A stretch of DNA of 64,000 nt from CATOSP01 sp965237775 (GCA_965237775.1 OZ250155.1:3162001-3226000); one strand, 5' to 3'; counted from the first letter of the stretch, positions 54,360 through 63,662 are shown. Notes: generated by a model from the sequence alone, not told the origin. Numbers and translations are program-made.

Positions 54360-56005
54360 TCATAGCCCCTCAAGCGATTCTATCGTGCCGTCCACGTAAA
54401 GTATCTGAAGGGTCGTCAACACACTCCGGTCCAGCAACTCGGCCTGGCCCGGGCCACCTTGACTCCGCATCGCGCTCAATAGCTGCCCCACCGAAGCGTC
54501 ACCGTCGATCATGGATACCAGCCGGTTCACGAGGCCGCTCGACGGTGTCCCCTCCGGCTGGCTAACGGTGGTCAGCACGGTACCCCAGACGAACTCGCCT
54601 TCGCCCAGCACCGCCTTGCGTTTAATCTCCACTCCGGCGGATAGCGGGGGACGGCCTGTAACAACCCGTCCTCTCCGGCGCGGGCTCTGGAGATCGCTTC
54701 GTCCCATCTGGAGATGCGGATGGCCCGCTCCGACTCCACCTCTTTGACGCTGCTTAAGAAGTCCTGGGGAGCCTCGCCCCGTTCCAGGACAACCCGTTCG
54801 TAACCCCGTGGAGGCTGCCCAGCCACGGCCTGGATGAAGGAATGCCTGGGCGAGAATTTCCGGCCTTCGTCCAAAAGCCGGCGCGCTTCCCAAAAGTAGC
54901 CTTCCGACGCTAGGTTACTGGAATAAAAGAGCCGGGCCAACTCCCGGAAGTGGGAATATTCCTTGAAGTAAAGCTCCTGGTAGGCGTCACCGGCGGGCTT
55001 GGCCAATTCCGGGTCTTTCAGGGCTGTAGTCACGTAGGCTGCGGCCAACACTCCCGACATGAGCGCCAAATGTACGCCTGAAGAGAAGAGAGGATCGACG
55101 AAACACGCAGCGTCACCGGCCAGGACGTACCCGTCGCCAACCAGCCGTTCACATACGTACGACCAGTCCTTCACGATGAAGGGCCCCGAGACCAGTTCAG
55201 CTTCTTCCATCATCTCGGCCATGTGGGGAGCGGCGCTAAGCTGCGCGTGAAGGAAGTCGCGGAGACCATATTGACCCACTCCCTCCTGTCCGCTCTCGCT
55301 GTCCACCACCGCGCCCACGCTCGCCCAACCCGTGTGCAGTGGGATATTCCAGAGCCAACCCCTCGGATGGGCCTCTATGAAAATATTGGTCTCGTCGCGG
55401 CCGGGCAACCGTTTCGCCCCGGTGTAATACCCGTAGACCGCAAGGTTCCGGAAGAAGGGGTCCCATTGGCGTAACCCGAGGCTGGAGGCGAGAACGCCCC
55501 CCTGACCGCTAGCGTCTACGACGAACCCGGCTTCTATTTCGTGGGATACACCGTCTTGGTCCTGGTATTTGACTCTAGAAGCCCTGCCGGAGTCGAACAC
55601 GACCTCGGTCACCCGGTGACCCTCGCGCACATCCACGCCGTGACAGCGGCTGTTATCCAGGAGTATCTGGTCGAACTGGGGCCGCCACACTTGATAGGCG
55701 TGAGGATACCTGGCGTTGGTCTCCTCAAAGTACCAGCTCCAGGGACTCTCATCCGTGCCCCACACCATAGTGGCGCCGTACTTGGGCAAGAACCCGGCTT
55801 CCTCCATCCGTTCCAGGACGCCGAGCTCCTGCAACACCGGGATGCTGGCGGGCAACATGGATTCTCCCACGTGGTCCCTCGGGAACTTCTCCCGTTCCAG
55901 CAACAGGACTTGAAACCCCTGGGCGGCGAGCATGGTCGCGGCGGTGGACCCCGCGGGGCCGCCGCCAACTACGACCACTTGCGGGAAGGGCTGCCGTTGG
56001 GTCAC
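54360..56005 (-). pseudogene. Tryptophan-halogenase-like FAD oxidoreductase with a frameshift near its C-terminus
   Basis: Frame 1 (from GTG 56005) encodes ~450 residues: VVVVGGGPAGSTAATMLAAQG, LEREKFPRDHVGESMLP, VVDASGQGG and LAGDAACFVDPLFSSGVHLA, matching the flavin-dependent halogenase/geranylgeranyl-reductase-like family. At the G5 run 54646-54650 (CCCCC on the coding strand) the continuation shifts to the other frame, which reads LSAGVEIKRKAVLGEGEFV and ends ILYVDGTIESLEGL at 54360. That tail looks like a small winged-helix/PqqD-like domain. A single-base indel in the homopolymer restores one continuous protein. Confidence 0.7.
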
Positions 56006-56030
56006 CGGAACAATCTCATCAAGCGGTAAG

Positions 56031-56249
56031 TTACGAGGTCAGCCTCACCAGCGCGACGGCGGTACTGACCGCGGCGACGGTCAGTGCGGCCTGGGCGGCC
56101 ATCATGCCGACCATCCACTTGATCATCCTCACTTCGGACTCTCTGATCTCGGCCCGCACCTCGTCCCTGGTCGGCAACGTGTCCATCCGGGCCATCAGTT
56201 GCTGGAAGGCCCCTTCCAGCCAACTGACCCGTTCTTCAAGTGTGACCAT
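56031..56249 (-). CDS. Small coiled-coil membrane-anchored protein
   Basis: 72 residues: N-terminal heptad pattern TLEERVSWLEGAFQQLMARM, a charged linker (TRDEVRAEIRESEVRM), then one transmembrane helix WMVGMMAAQAALTVAAVSTAVAL. This architecture is a small tail-anchored coiled coil, function unknown. Same strand as the halogenase-like gene and 25 bases upstream of it. Confidence 0.75.
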   Translation of the reverse strand: MVTLEERVSWLEGAFQQLMARMDTLPTRDEVRAEIRESEVRMIKWMVGMMAAQAALTVAAVSTAVALVRLTS

Positions 56250-56266
56250 GTGGCTCCCAACCCTCT

Positions 56267-57559
56267 CTAGTCGTCGGCCGGGGCTACCGCGGTTGCTGGA
56301 ATAACCGGGGCATTGCCCGCGTAGGGCTTGCCGGTGGCAGGGTCCATCTCGAAGGGCCCCGGCAACTCCAACTCCTTGGCCATCTCGTGGACTGCGGGAA
56401 TCACTTCCTGCCCCATGAGGCGCAGGCTGCGCATGGCGTCGTCGTGGGTCATAGCGCCATCGCCGTCCCAGAAGAAGATGCTTCCGGGGCGGACGGTCTC
56501 CAAGACGTGACGGATCTTGGGAATAACGCTGTCCGGAGTGCCGGAGATGATTGTGTAATTCTCCACCTGTTGCTCGTAGGGACGTCCCAGGGCTCCGGCG
56601 GGGCCAGCGTTGCCGCCCCGGGCTTGGGTGGCCACTGCCTGGGTGGGCAGGACCCGCCTCCGGGACGTCAGGCCAGGCAGGTTCAGGAGCGCGGGGTTGA
56701 CCGTGCCCTCGTTACCCGCGAGGAACGGGTTGCTGGGACCTTGCACGTACTTGCGGCCTGCCGCTTCGGCAAGTTCCTCCGTCTCGTCGACGTGGACCTT
56801 CCAGAGGTAACCTATGTTCTGCGGACCAGACTGGTAGCCCAGTTCGGCGGCGGTGTCGTGGTAGAGCTGGAAGGCTTGTTTGGTGGGCTCCATCTCAGTC
56901 GCGAGCATTATGTAGGGGATCCGCTGCTCAGCCGCCCACATCAACGAGTCGCGGCTCACAACACCCGGAAGCCAGATCGGAGGATGAGGCTTCTGGTAGG
57001 GCTTCACCCAGGGGTTCACATGGCGGTATTGGTAGTGCTTGCCCTCCCAGCGGAACGGACCGGGGGTGGTCCAGGCCTTGACTATAAGCTCGTGGGCTTC
57101 CTTGAACCGCTCCCAGTTATAGTGGGGCTCAACGTTATGCGCCACGCTCTCGCGCCCGGTGCCGCGCACCCAACCTGAAACCAGCCTGCCGTGGGAGATC
57201 ATATCGATCATGGAAAGCTGTTCAACCAGCCACAGGGGGTCGTCCCAGATGGGAATGATATTGCCCAGCAAGACTATCTTGGCGCGCTGAGTGATCCGCG
57301 CCAGAATGGAGGCTTCGACGTTCATCGCGCCGCCCATGCAGAAGGGGGTGCTATGGTGTTCGTTCAGCATCAGGCCGTCGAAGCCCATTTCTTCGGCGTA
57401 GAGTTTCTCGTCCAGGTAGCGATTGTAGAGGGAAGCGCCCAACTCGGCGTCGTAGATTTCGTTGCTTACATTGAGGTCCATGATCGGCTTACCGGTTGCG
57501 CCGAAATAGCCCGATTTCGGGTCCTGATAAGGCCTCTCGGTGAAGTATCCAATGAACAT
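56267..57559 (-). CDS. LLM class flavin-dependent oxidoreductase (2)
   Basis: 430 residues, long LLM member: LYAEEMGFDGLMLNEHHSTPF, LARITQRAKIVLLGNIIPIWDDP, SMIDMISHGRLVSGWVRGTGRE. It ends in an extended tail (MDPATGKPYAGNAPVIPATA). FMN- or F420-dependent monooxygenase. ATG at 57559; upstream is a short direct repeat CCGGCTCCAGCTACG twice at about 57576-57605. Confidence 0.92.
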   Translation of the reverse strand: MFIGYFTERPYQDPKSGYFGATGKPIMDLNVSNEIYDAELGASLYNRYLDEKLYAEEMGFDGLMLNEHHSTPFCMGGAMNVEASILARITQRAKIVLLGNIIPIWDDPLWLVEQLSMIDMISHGRLVSGWVRGTGRESVAHNVEPHYNWERFKEAHELIVKAWTTPGPFRWEGKHYQYRHVNPWVKPYQKPHPPIWLPGVVSRDSLMWAAEQRIPYIMLATEMEPTKQAFQLYHDTAAELGYQSGPQNIGYLWKVHVDETEELAEAAGRKYVQGPSNPFLAGNEGTVNPALLNLPGLTSRRRVLPTQAVATQARGGNAGPAGALGRPYEQQVENYTIISGTPDSVIPKIRHVLETVRPGSIFFWDGDGAMTHDDAMRSLRLMGQEVIPAVHEMAKELELPGPFEMDPATGKPYAGNAPVIPATAVAPADD

Positions 57560-57632
57560 TTCGATTCTCCTTCCGGCTCCAGCTACGACCGGCTCCAGCT
57601 ACGGTAGGAATTCTACCATACGGCGGGATTCC

Positions 57633-58433
57633 CTAAGACGACAGGAAGCCCTTTACCAGGCGAACGAATTCGTCGCTCTTCTCAATTGCGGGGTAGTGGC
57701 CGCAGTTTTCGAAAACGCTGATCCGGGAACCTGCGATGGAGTCCTGGAAGACCTGGCTCGCGCTGACGGGAACTATACTATCGTCCCGCCCCCAGATGAT
57801 CTGGGTCGGCACCCTCTTTAGCCTGTGGAGAAGGTTGGGCAGGCCGGGGTAGTACATATAAGGACGCCAGCTCAATCGGCAGGCCTCCTCACGGGCCACT
57901 TCCCAGGCTTCTATCAACTCCGGGCTGGGCTCTTCGGGACATACTTCCTGGAACTCCGGAGTATTTTCCGGGTCGTGGAAGCCGGTGGTGATGAAGTCTT
58001 TGGCAACCACAAGGAACATGTCGTAAATGTCGCCGGCTGGAGGCTTGATTCCCGCCGGGCTAACCAGCACCAGTTTCTTGAACGAATCGGGGCACATCGT
58101 GGCCATCTCCGCCGCCAACCATCCGCCCAGGGAAAAGCCCACCAAGTTGATTTGCCCCAGACCCAGGTCGTCGATGGCTTCGAGGTACCAACCCGCCAGG
58201 TCACGCATATTCATAATCCATTCCAGACGCTCCGTTTCGCCGAAGCCGGGATGGGACGGAATATAAACGCTATAGTCCTGGGCCAGCGCTTCTTGATAGC
58301 CGCGCACACCGTGGTGGCCCATCTCGTCATGGAGGATCAACAGCGGGTCGCCGCTTCCTCCCTTTACCAGTTGGAGCTTCGCACCCGCGACCTCCACGAA
58401 TTCTTCGGTCCATGTTTGAGCGCCTGTCGCCAT
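57633..58433 (-). CDS. Alpha/beta hydrolase
   Basis: 266 residues: LLILHDEMGHHGVRGYQEAL (oxyanion loop region), nucleophile elbow NLVGFSLGGWLAAEMA (Ser), acid IIWGRDDSIVP (Asp), and His in FENCGHYPAIEKSDEFV. Typical meta-cleavage-product-hydrolase-like layout. Same strand as the LLM gene it precedes, so a possible monooxygenase-hydrolase pair. Confidence 0.92.
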   Translation of the reverse strand: MATGAQTWTEEFVEVAGAKLQLVKGGSGDPLLILHDEMGHHGVRGYQEALAQDYSVYIPSHPGFGETERLEWIMNMRDLAGWYLEAIDDLGLGQINLVGFSLGGWLAAEMATMCPDSFKKLVLVSPAGIKPPAGDIYDMFLVVAKDFITTGFHDPENTPEFQEVCPEEPSPELIEAWEVAREEACRLSWRPYMYYPGLPNLLHRLKRVPTQIIWGRDDSIVPVSASQVFQDSIAGSRISVFENCGHYPAIEKSDEFVRLVKGFLSS

Positions 58434-58624
58434 GTGCCGTGTCCTCCTTCAGAGCTAGGAATTGGTCCGGGGTCCAGTGCGAATCGTAGTAGACCAACAT
58501 GGTCTGATATAACGGGAATCGGCCCGCAGACGGTGACCCGCCGACTAGGGCCGCGGCCGCCTGATCGCAGGCGTTCCAACCGCACCATAATAACATGGCC
58601 GGGGTACATTGTGGACACGGACCC

Positions 58625-58979
58625 GTAACTGTTCAGACTTGATGTGTCCTTCCTCCTCCCAGCCCGTCATTCCGGGCTTGATCCGGAATCCAGAAACCTT
58701 TACAACCAGCAACAGTCACTATCATTGGCGTTTCTGGATTCCCGCCTTCGGAGACCTTTGAATAATCCCCTCTCACTCCGGGAGAGGGTTAGGGTGAGGG
58801 CGTCCCCCGTATCTGGGCACACTATGGATCTTCGCTTTCGCTGGAATCACGGAAGGTTGCGCAAGGGTCTCCCTTCGCGGGAATGGCTGATTGCGGCTGA
58901 GGGACATCGTTTGAGAATCATCATGGAGATGACCGATGTGGGATTTAGCCAATCCGCGTCATTGAGTCTGAACAGTTAC
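58625..58979 (-). mobile_element. MITE-like element, complete copy C with 8-bp target duplication
   Basis: 355 bp. Ends GTAACTGTTCAGACTTGATG (58625-58644) and its inverted partner (58960-58979), flanked by a perfect 8-bp repeat ACGGACCC (58617-58624 and 58980-58987). Its outer arms are homologous to copy B but inverted (the GCGGATTGG arm is on the right here). The core (58750-58872), bounded by GGAGACCTTTG / CAAGGGTCTCC, keeps the same orientation as in B, so core and arms are flipped relative to each other. Non-coding. Confidence 0.92.
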
Positions 58980-59136
58980 ACGGACCCAAGTAGGTCCGGC
59001 CGTTCTCTGGCGGGGGAGCCTCAGATAGCGGCGCATAGTCCTGGCCGGTGAAACGATTCGTTCACCTGGAGGATGAATTACACCGGATTTGCGGGCTTTA
59101 GCTTCGAATACGGCATTACTACGATGTCACGATTGC

Positions 59137-59165
59137 TTGACACCGCAAGGGCGTTATGATAAGTT
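59137..59165 (+). promoter_or_regulatory. Candidate promoter of hppA
   Basis: TTGACA (59137-59142) is a perfect -35 hexamer. A 17-bp spacer leads to TAAGTT, a weak -10, and TATGAT also occurs but at only 12 bp. The remaining sequence from 58988 shows no gene. Confidence 0.4.
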
Positions 59166-59210
59166 TCGCACGCCTCAAAATAGGCGCTTTTTCGCGCGAA
59201 AGGACGGCCG

Positions 59211-61301
59211 ATGATATCGATTATAGTAGCCCTGGCAGCCGGCGCTTTGGCTCTCGTTTTCGCTTTGGTCACCGCTTTGCGTGTCTTGTCAGCCGACCGG
59301 GGAAACGCCCAGATCCAAGCGATAGGCGACGCTATTAAGGACGGGGCCAACACATTCCTTAGAAGAGAATACCTCACCCTCCTCCCCTTCGCCGTGATAG
59401 TTACGATCACTCTGGCCGTGCTGGACTATACCCTATTCACCCATAACCTCAACCTGCCCGCCACGGCGATCTCCTACGTGGCCGGCACCATATGCTCCGG
59501 GTTGGCCGGAATCATCGGAATGAACGTCGCCGTAAGAGCAAATGTGAGGACTGCCTCGGCCGCTCAGCAGGGCCTTAATCCGGCTTTGCGCGTCGCTTTC
59601 TCAAGCGGCACTGTGATGGGAGTCACGGTGGTAGGCATCGGCCTCCTGGGAGTGACGATCCTTTACCTGGTGTTCCAGAATATCAATGCCGTGGCCGGGT
59701 TCGGCTTTGGCGCGAGCTCCATCGCCCTCTTCGCCCGGGTTGGCGGAGGAATCTTCACGAAGGCGGCTGACGTCGGCTCCGATCTGGTCGGAAAGGTGGA
59801 GGCCGGCATCCCGGAAGATGACCCCCGTAACCCCGGAGTTATTGCCGATAACGTTGGAGACAACGTTGGCGACGTGGCCGGTATGGGCGCGGACCTGTTC
59901 GAGTCCTACGTTGGCAGCATCATCTCGGCGGTCGCTCTGTCGGCCAGCGCCGTTGCCCTCGCGGTGGGGACCGGCGGCGGGAACTTTACCGACTCCCAGT
60001 CGGTATTCCCCATGCTCCTTGCCGGCGCCGGTATCGTCGCCGCTATCCTGGGGACCTTCGTAGTAAGAAGCGGGGAGCAGGCCGACTTCGAAAAGCTTCT
60101 TTGGGCCCTGCGGTACGGCATATTCACCGCTGGTGGACTGCTTATCATCTTCGCCGCCATCTTAACCATCACCGTCACCAACAACTGGTACTGGTTCGGC
60201 TGCGTGGTGGCCGGGCTCCTGGCGGGCACGATTATCGGACTGGCGACCGAATACTACACGTCCTACAGCTACCGGCCCACTCAGCGGGTGTCCGAGTCAT
60301 CTCAAACCGGAGCGGCAACCGTCATCATCAGCGGTATCGCGACCGGTATGATGAGCACTCTTATCCCCGTGGCCTGCGTATCGGTCGCAATTCTGCTGGC
60401 CTACTGGTTCGCAGGGTTCTACGGTGTGGCCCTTGCCGGCGTGGGGTTGCTCTCCACCCTTGGAATCACCCTGGCAACAGACGCATACGGCCCAGTGGCC
60501 GACAACGCCGGCGGTATCGCCGAGCAGGCCCAACTCGACCCCCAGGTACGGGAGCGCACCGACGCGTTGGACGCCCTTGGCAACACCACAGCCGCGACGG
60601 GCAAGGGGTTCGCCATCGGGTCCGCGGCGCTTACGTCTCTCGCACTCCTGGCCGCCTACTCGGTGAGCGCAAAGCTCATTGTCCTGGGCGTAGATGGCCG
60701 GTTGACCGCCGACGCCGTGGGAATCAACTTGCTCCAGCCACAGATACTGGTAGGACTAGTCATTGGCGCGATGCTGCCATTCCTTTTCTCAGCCCTGACG
60801 ATGCAGGCGGTGGGCCGGGCGGCCCAGGGAATCGTCGACGAGGTGCGCCGGCAGTTCCGGGAGATTCCGGGACTCATGGAAGGCACCGCTCAGCCAGATT
60901 CCGCCCGATGCGTCGACATCAGCACTAAGAGCGCCCTTCGTGAAATGATACTGCCGGGTGTGATGGCCGTGATCGCGCCTATAGCCACTGGCTTCATCCT
61001 GGGAGAGGCGGCGTTGGGGGGCCTTCTAATTGGCGCGGTTTCGGCCGGGTTCATGCTGGCCATCATGATGGCATCCGCTGGCGGATGCTGGGACAACGCC
61101 AAGAAGTACGTGGAGCTTGGGAACTTCGGCGGTAAGGGCTCTGATGCTCACAAGGCGGCGGTCGAAGGGGATGTGGTCGGCGACCCATTCAAAGACACTT
61201 CCGGCCCATCGCTTAACATCTTGCTAAAGCTGATGGCGATCGTCTCGTTGGTATTCGCGCCCGTGTTCTTGCGGGTCGACTCCCTGATCAACCTGGGTTA
61301 G
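59211..61301 (+). CDS. hppA: Membrane-bound ion-translocating pyrophosphatase, K+-dependent type
   Basis: 696 residues, about 15-16 transmembrane segments. Pyrophosphate-binding motifs: GGGIFTKAADVGSDLVGKVE with EDDPRNPGVIADNVGDNVGD, and the C-terminal GGCWDNAKKYVE. The potassium-dependence region reads GNTTAATGKGFAIGSAAL (Ala at the position that is Lys in K+-independent enzymes), so it is K+-dependent. H+ versus Na+ pumping cannot be told with certainty. Stands alone with its own promoter region. Confidence 0.95.
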   Translation: MISIIVALAAGALALVFALVTALRVLSADRGNAQIQAIGDAIKDGANTFLRREYLTLLPFAVIVTITLAVLDYTLFTHNLNLPATAISYVAGTICSGLAGIIGMNVAVRANVRTASAAQQGLNPALRVAFSSGTVMGVTVVGIGLLGVTILYLVFQNINAVAGFGFGASSIALFARVGGGIFTKAADVGSDLVGKVEAGIPEDDPRNPGVIADNVGDNVGDVAGMGADLFESYVGSIISAVALSASAVALAVGTGGGNFTDSQSVFPMLLAGAGIVAAILGTFVVRSGEQADFEKLLWALRYGIFTAGGLLIIFAAILTITVTNNWYWFGCVVAGLLAGTIIGLATEYYTSYSYRPTQRVSESSQTGAATVIISGIATGMMSTLIPVACVSVAILLAYWFAGFYGVALAGVGLLSTLGITLATDAYGPVADNAGGIAEQAQLDPQVRERTDALDALGNTTAATGKGFAIGSAALTSLALLAAYSVSAKLIVLGVDGRLTADAVGINLLQPQILVGLVIGAMLPFLFSALTMQAVGRAAQGIVDEVRRQFREIPGLMEGTAQPDSARCVDISTKSALREMILPGVMAVIAPIATGFILGEAALGGLLIGAVSAGFMLAIMMASAGGCWDNAKKYVELGNFGGKGSDAHKAAVEGDVVGDPFKDTSGPSLNILLKLMAIVSLVFAPVFLRVDSLINLG

Positions 61302-61335
61302 CGGCAGTCGGTCTGGCCGGGGCTCGAAACTCCGG

Positions 61336-61899
61336 TCAGGCGGCGTTTTCCAGGTCGATCAATCGGACGCTGGCGGTTCTGCCGTCCACTTCCAGGAGGC
61401 CGAGGGTGCCCATGCTCCCGCGTGTGTGTCGGCGTCCGGGGTAGGTGGGGCTGCCAGGGTTCACGATCAGCACTCCGTCGCAAACGCAGACCAATTCCTC
61501 GTGAGTGTCCCCAAACACCACCACGTCCACCGGGCTGCCGAACTTGCGCCTCATCAATTCGCGAGCGTCACCGTCCGGGAACTCCAACAACGTACCATCG
61601 CCGCTGGTGTCCACACGTGGCGTGGGCCACTGGATGTCGTGGATCATGCCAATCTTCAGGTCTTCAGCCTGCACCACCCTGGTCGTATCCGCCAGCCGGT
61701 CGCCGGGCTCCCTTGGGTCTTCGTAACCCCGCACCGCCAGCACTGGAGCGACGGACTCCAGGTAGTCCAACACGCCCAGACATTCCAGGTCGCCGCAATG
61801 GAGGATAAGGTCCACACCTCGCAGCGCCCCGAAGACCCGGTCCGGCAGGTCGTTGCCTCTCCCCGCGCAATGTGTGTCCGAGATCAGACCGATCCTCAT
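61336..61899 (-). CDS. YfcE/MJ0936-type metallophosphoesterase
   Basis: 187 residues with phosphoesterase motifs LISDTHCAG (I), ILHCGDLEC (II), VFGDTHEELV (IV) and NPGSPTYPGRR (V-like). Motif III reads VRGYEDPR, where the family has G-N-x-D/H: the Asn ligand is replaced by Tyr. This may change metal binding or substrate. Overall fold assignment is secure. Followed closely by LLM gene (3) upstream on the same strand. Confidence 0.85.
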   Translation of the reverse strand: MRIGLISDTHCAGRGNDLPDRVFGALRGVDLILHCGDLECLGVLDYLESVAPVLAVRGYEDPREPGDRLADTTRVVQAEDLKIGMIHDIQWPTPRVDTSGDGTLLEFPDGDARELMRRKFGSPVDVVVFGDTHEELVCVCDGVLIVNPGSPTYPGRRHTRGSMGTLGLLEVDGRTASVRLIDLENAA

Positions 61900-61904
61900 G
61901 CGGG

Positions 61905-62930
61905 TTACTCGGCGTTGGCTGGCGCGAGTACTTCCAAGGTCCGCCTCATGCCCTCCAGGGTGGCCCCGTGGGGAAAAGCGACCACCGGCATGTTCGCACC
62001 GGCCCGGCGGAACTTATCCATGCGGTCCAGGCAGGTAGCGGCGTCGCCGATAACCGTGATGTTTTCCAGCAATTCATCGGGGATGGTGGCGGCGGCCTTG
62101 GCCCGGTCGCCCGCCGACCATGCTTCGCGCACTGCGTCGGCCTCCGACTGGAACCCGGAGCGGCTGAACAGGTTGTAGTAATACTGGCCCATACCCCCGA
62201 TGTAGTATGCCATGTGGGAGCGGACCCGTTTCTCAGTCTCCGCCAATTCCTCACCGCTTTCGGTCACGTAACAAATGATCTGGGGCGCCACCGTCATGGA
62301 GTAAAACTCCCGCCCCGCCTTAATAACTTCCTCGGCTACGATCCCCGCCATCTCAGGGAGCCTCCGGTGGTCAACCCAGATGGGCAGCCAGCCGTCGGCC
62401 AACTCTCCGGTCAGTCTCAGGTTTCTCGGACCCAGGCTCGCCACGTAAATCGGAACGTGCCGCTGAACGGGGCGGACGCCCATCCTGAACCGGCTGAGAC
62501 TGAAGAAATCGCCCTCGTGGTCTACCGGCATCCCGTAAAGAGCGGTGCGGATGATCTCCATGTACTCCCTAGTACGGGCCAGGGGCCTCTCATAGGGTAC
62601 GCCGTGCCACTGCTCGATGACGATCCGTCCGCTGGTCCCCAGCCCTAGGGTGGCCCTCCCGTTGGATATACGGTCCAGGGAGGCTACGCTCTGGGCGATA
62701 ATGCCAGGAGTGCGGCTGAACACGGGGATGATACCGGTGCCCAAGCGGATCTTGCTGGTATGGCAGGCGATCATGGTGAGCACCGTGAAGGCGTCCCTCC
62801 CCCAAGCCTCACCGGTAAAGAAGGTGTCGTATCCGAGCCGTTCAGCCTGCTGGGCTATCGAAACCAGGTCCGCATCTGAAATATCGTCCCGGCTGGCCAG
62901 GGTCAAAGCGGTCAAAGCGGTCGAAACCAT
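61905..62930 (-). CDS. LLM class flavin-dependent oxidoreductase (3), F420-type
   Basis: 341 residues, LLM fold: AQQAERLGYDTFFTGEAWGRD, TSKIRLGTGIIPVFSRTPG, LDRISNGRATLGLGTSG and RPVQRHVPIYVASLGPRNLRLTGELADG. Closest in pattern to F420-dependent members (methylene-H4MPT-reductase-like). Tightly spaced (5 bases) from the phosphoesterase gene and 2 bases from the hypothetical gene at 62933. Confidence 0.92.
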   Translation of the reverse strand: MVSTALTALTLASRDDISDADLVSIAQQAERLGYDTFFTGEAWGRDAFTVLTMIACHTSKIRLGTGIIPVFSRTPGIIAQSVASLDRISNGRATLGLGTSGRIVIEQWHGVPYERPLARTREYMEIIRTALYGMPVDHEGDFFSLSRFRMGVRPVQRHVPIYVASLGPRNLRLTGELADGWLPIWVDHRRLPEMAGIVAEEVIKAGREFYSMTVAPQIICYVTESGEELAETEKRVRSHMAYYIGGMGQYYYNLFSRSGFQSEADAVREAWSAGDRAKAAATIPDELLENITVIGDAATCLDRMDKFRRAGANMPVVAFPHGATLEGMRRTLEVLAPANAE

Positions 62931-62932
62931 TT

Positions 62933-63508
62933 CTAATTCCTACTTCCCCACAGGGTGGAGTAATCCGGCGAATCGCCCAGTGTGGCGTCGGTTAGCTCGT
63001 CCAGGTTCTCCTGCTCTATGAATTCGTTCTCGCTGGCGACCAGCCGTGATACGACCTCGTCCCACTGTGCGACTATCGACTCGTCCGAGTGGGCCCTTAT
63101 CAGCTCTCGCAAGCCGCCTACCACTTGCTCCGCGTGACCGGGCAGCGTACTGCCGGCGACGACGATTACCACCACCGTGGGGATGCTCTCTTCGTCGTCC
63201 AGGCGAACGCCCAGCCGGTCCAGGATGAAGCTCATCGCAATCTCGCGCACTAATTCGTCCATCCGGAGCGGCAGGTTGATCATGTGCGCGAAGGGCGTGT
63301 TATTCTCCTGCCTGAGCACTTCCGAAAATTCGTGCTCAACGCTGTGAAAGAAGTGCTCGGTAAATATATCTTTGGCGCTGAGCAATTGAATCTGTGTCTG
63401 CCCGTCACGGAGGTCTATCGCCAAAAATTCCTCCAAGTGCGGGAACACGCAGAGTTGGATGTCGGACACCTCGCCGGTTGGCAAATGAGGATCGAACATG
63501 TCATCCAT
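62933..63508 (-). CDS. Hypothetical protein, 191 residues
   Basis: Soluble, Leu/Glu-rich, no recognised domain. Segments include FPHLEEFLAIDLRDGQTQIQ, MDELVREIAMSFILDRLGVR and HAEQVVGGLRELIRA, mixed alpha/beta. ATG at 63508 with GGAGGG nine bases upstream; the frame extends upstream through a 12-bp tandem repeat, which is not coding in this view. First gene of the minus-strand unit with LLM (3) and the phosphoesterase. Confidence 0.7.
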   Translation of the reverse strand: MDDMFDPHLPTGEVSDIQLCVFPHLEEFLAIDLRDGQTQIQLLSAKDIFTEHFFHSVEHEFSEVLRQENNTPFAHMINLPLRMDELVREIAMSFILDRLGVRLDDEESIPTVVVIVVAGSTLPGHAEQVVGGLRELIRAHSDESIVAQWDEVVSRLVASENEFIEQENLDELTDATLGDSPDYSTLWGSRN

Positions 63509-63526
63509 TTCGCGAAACCCTCCTTC

Positions 63527-63573
63527 CGGAACAGTTATCGGAACAGTTATCGGAACAGTTATCGGAACAGTTG
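63527..63573 (+). repeat. 12-bp tandem repeat in the leader of the hypothetical gene
   Basis: CGGAACAGTTAT three times perfectly plus a fourth partial copy (CGGAACAGTTG). It ends 19 bases upstream of the chosen start, just outside the ribosome site. The unit resembles the MITE terminal sequence GAACAGTTAC, perhaps by chance. Confidence 0.9.
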
Positions 63574-63662
63574 AGTGAGACCCACGCCACACACCACGTC
63601 CGCATCCCACTGTGACTACTTTAACCCTCAGCGGGCGCGTTAGCCAGCCCAGACGCATCAGG

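Noticed and set aside
54640..54660. Programmed ribosomal frameshift in the halogenase-like gene
   Set aside because: A C5 run lacks a typical slippery heptamer or following structure; an indel is likelier.
56387..57178. 263-residue plus-strand open frame
   Set aside because: Shadow of the LLM (2) gene.
63527..63573. CRISPR-like short repeats
   Set aside because: 12-bp units with no spacers; a plain tandem repeat.
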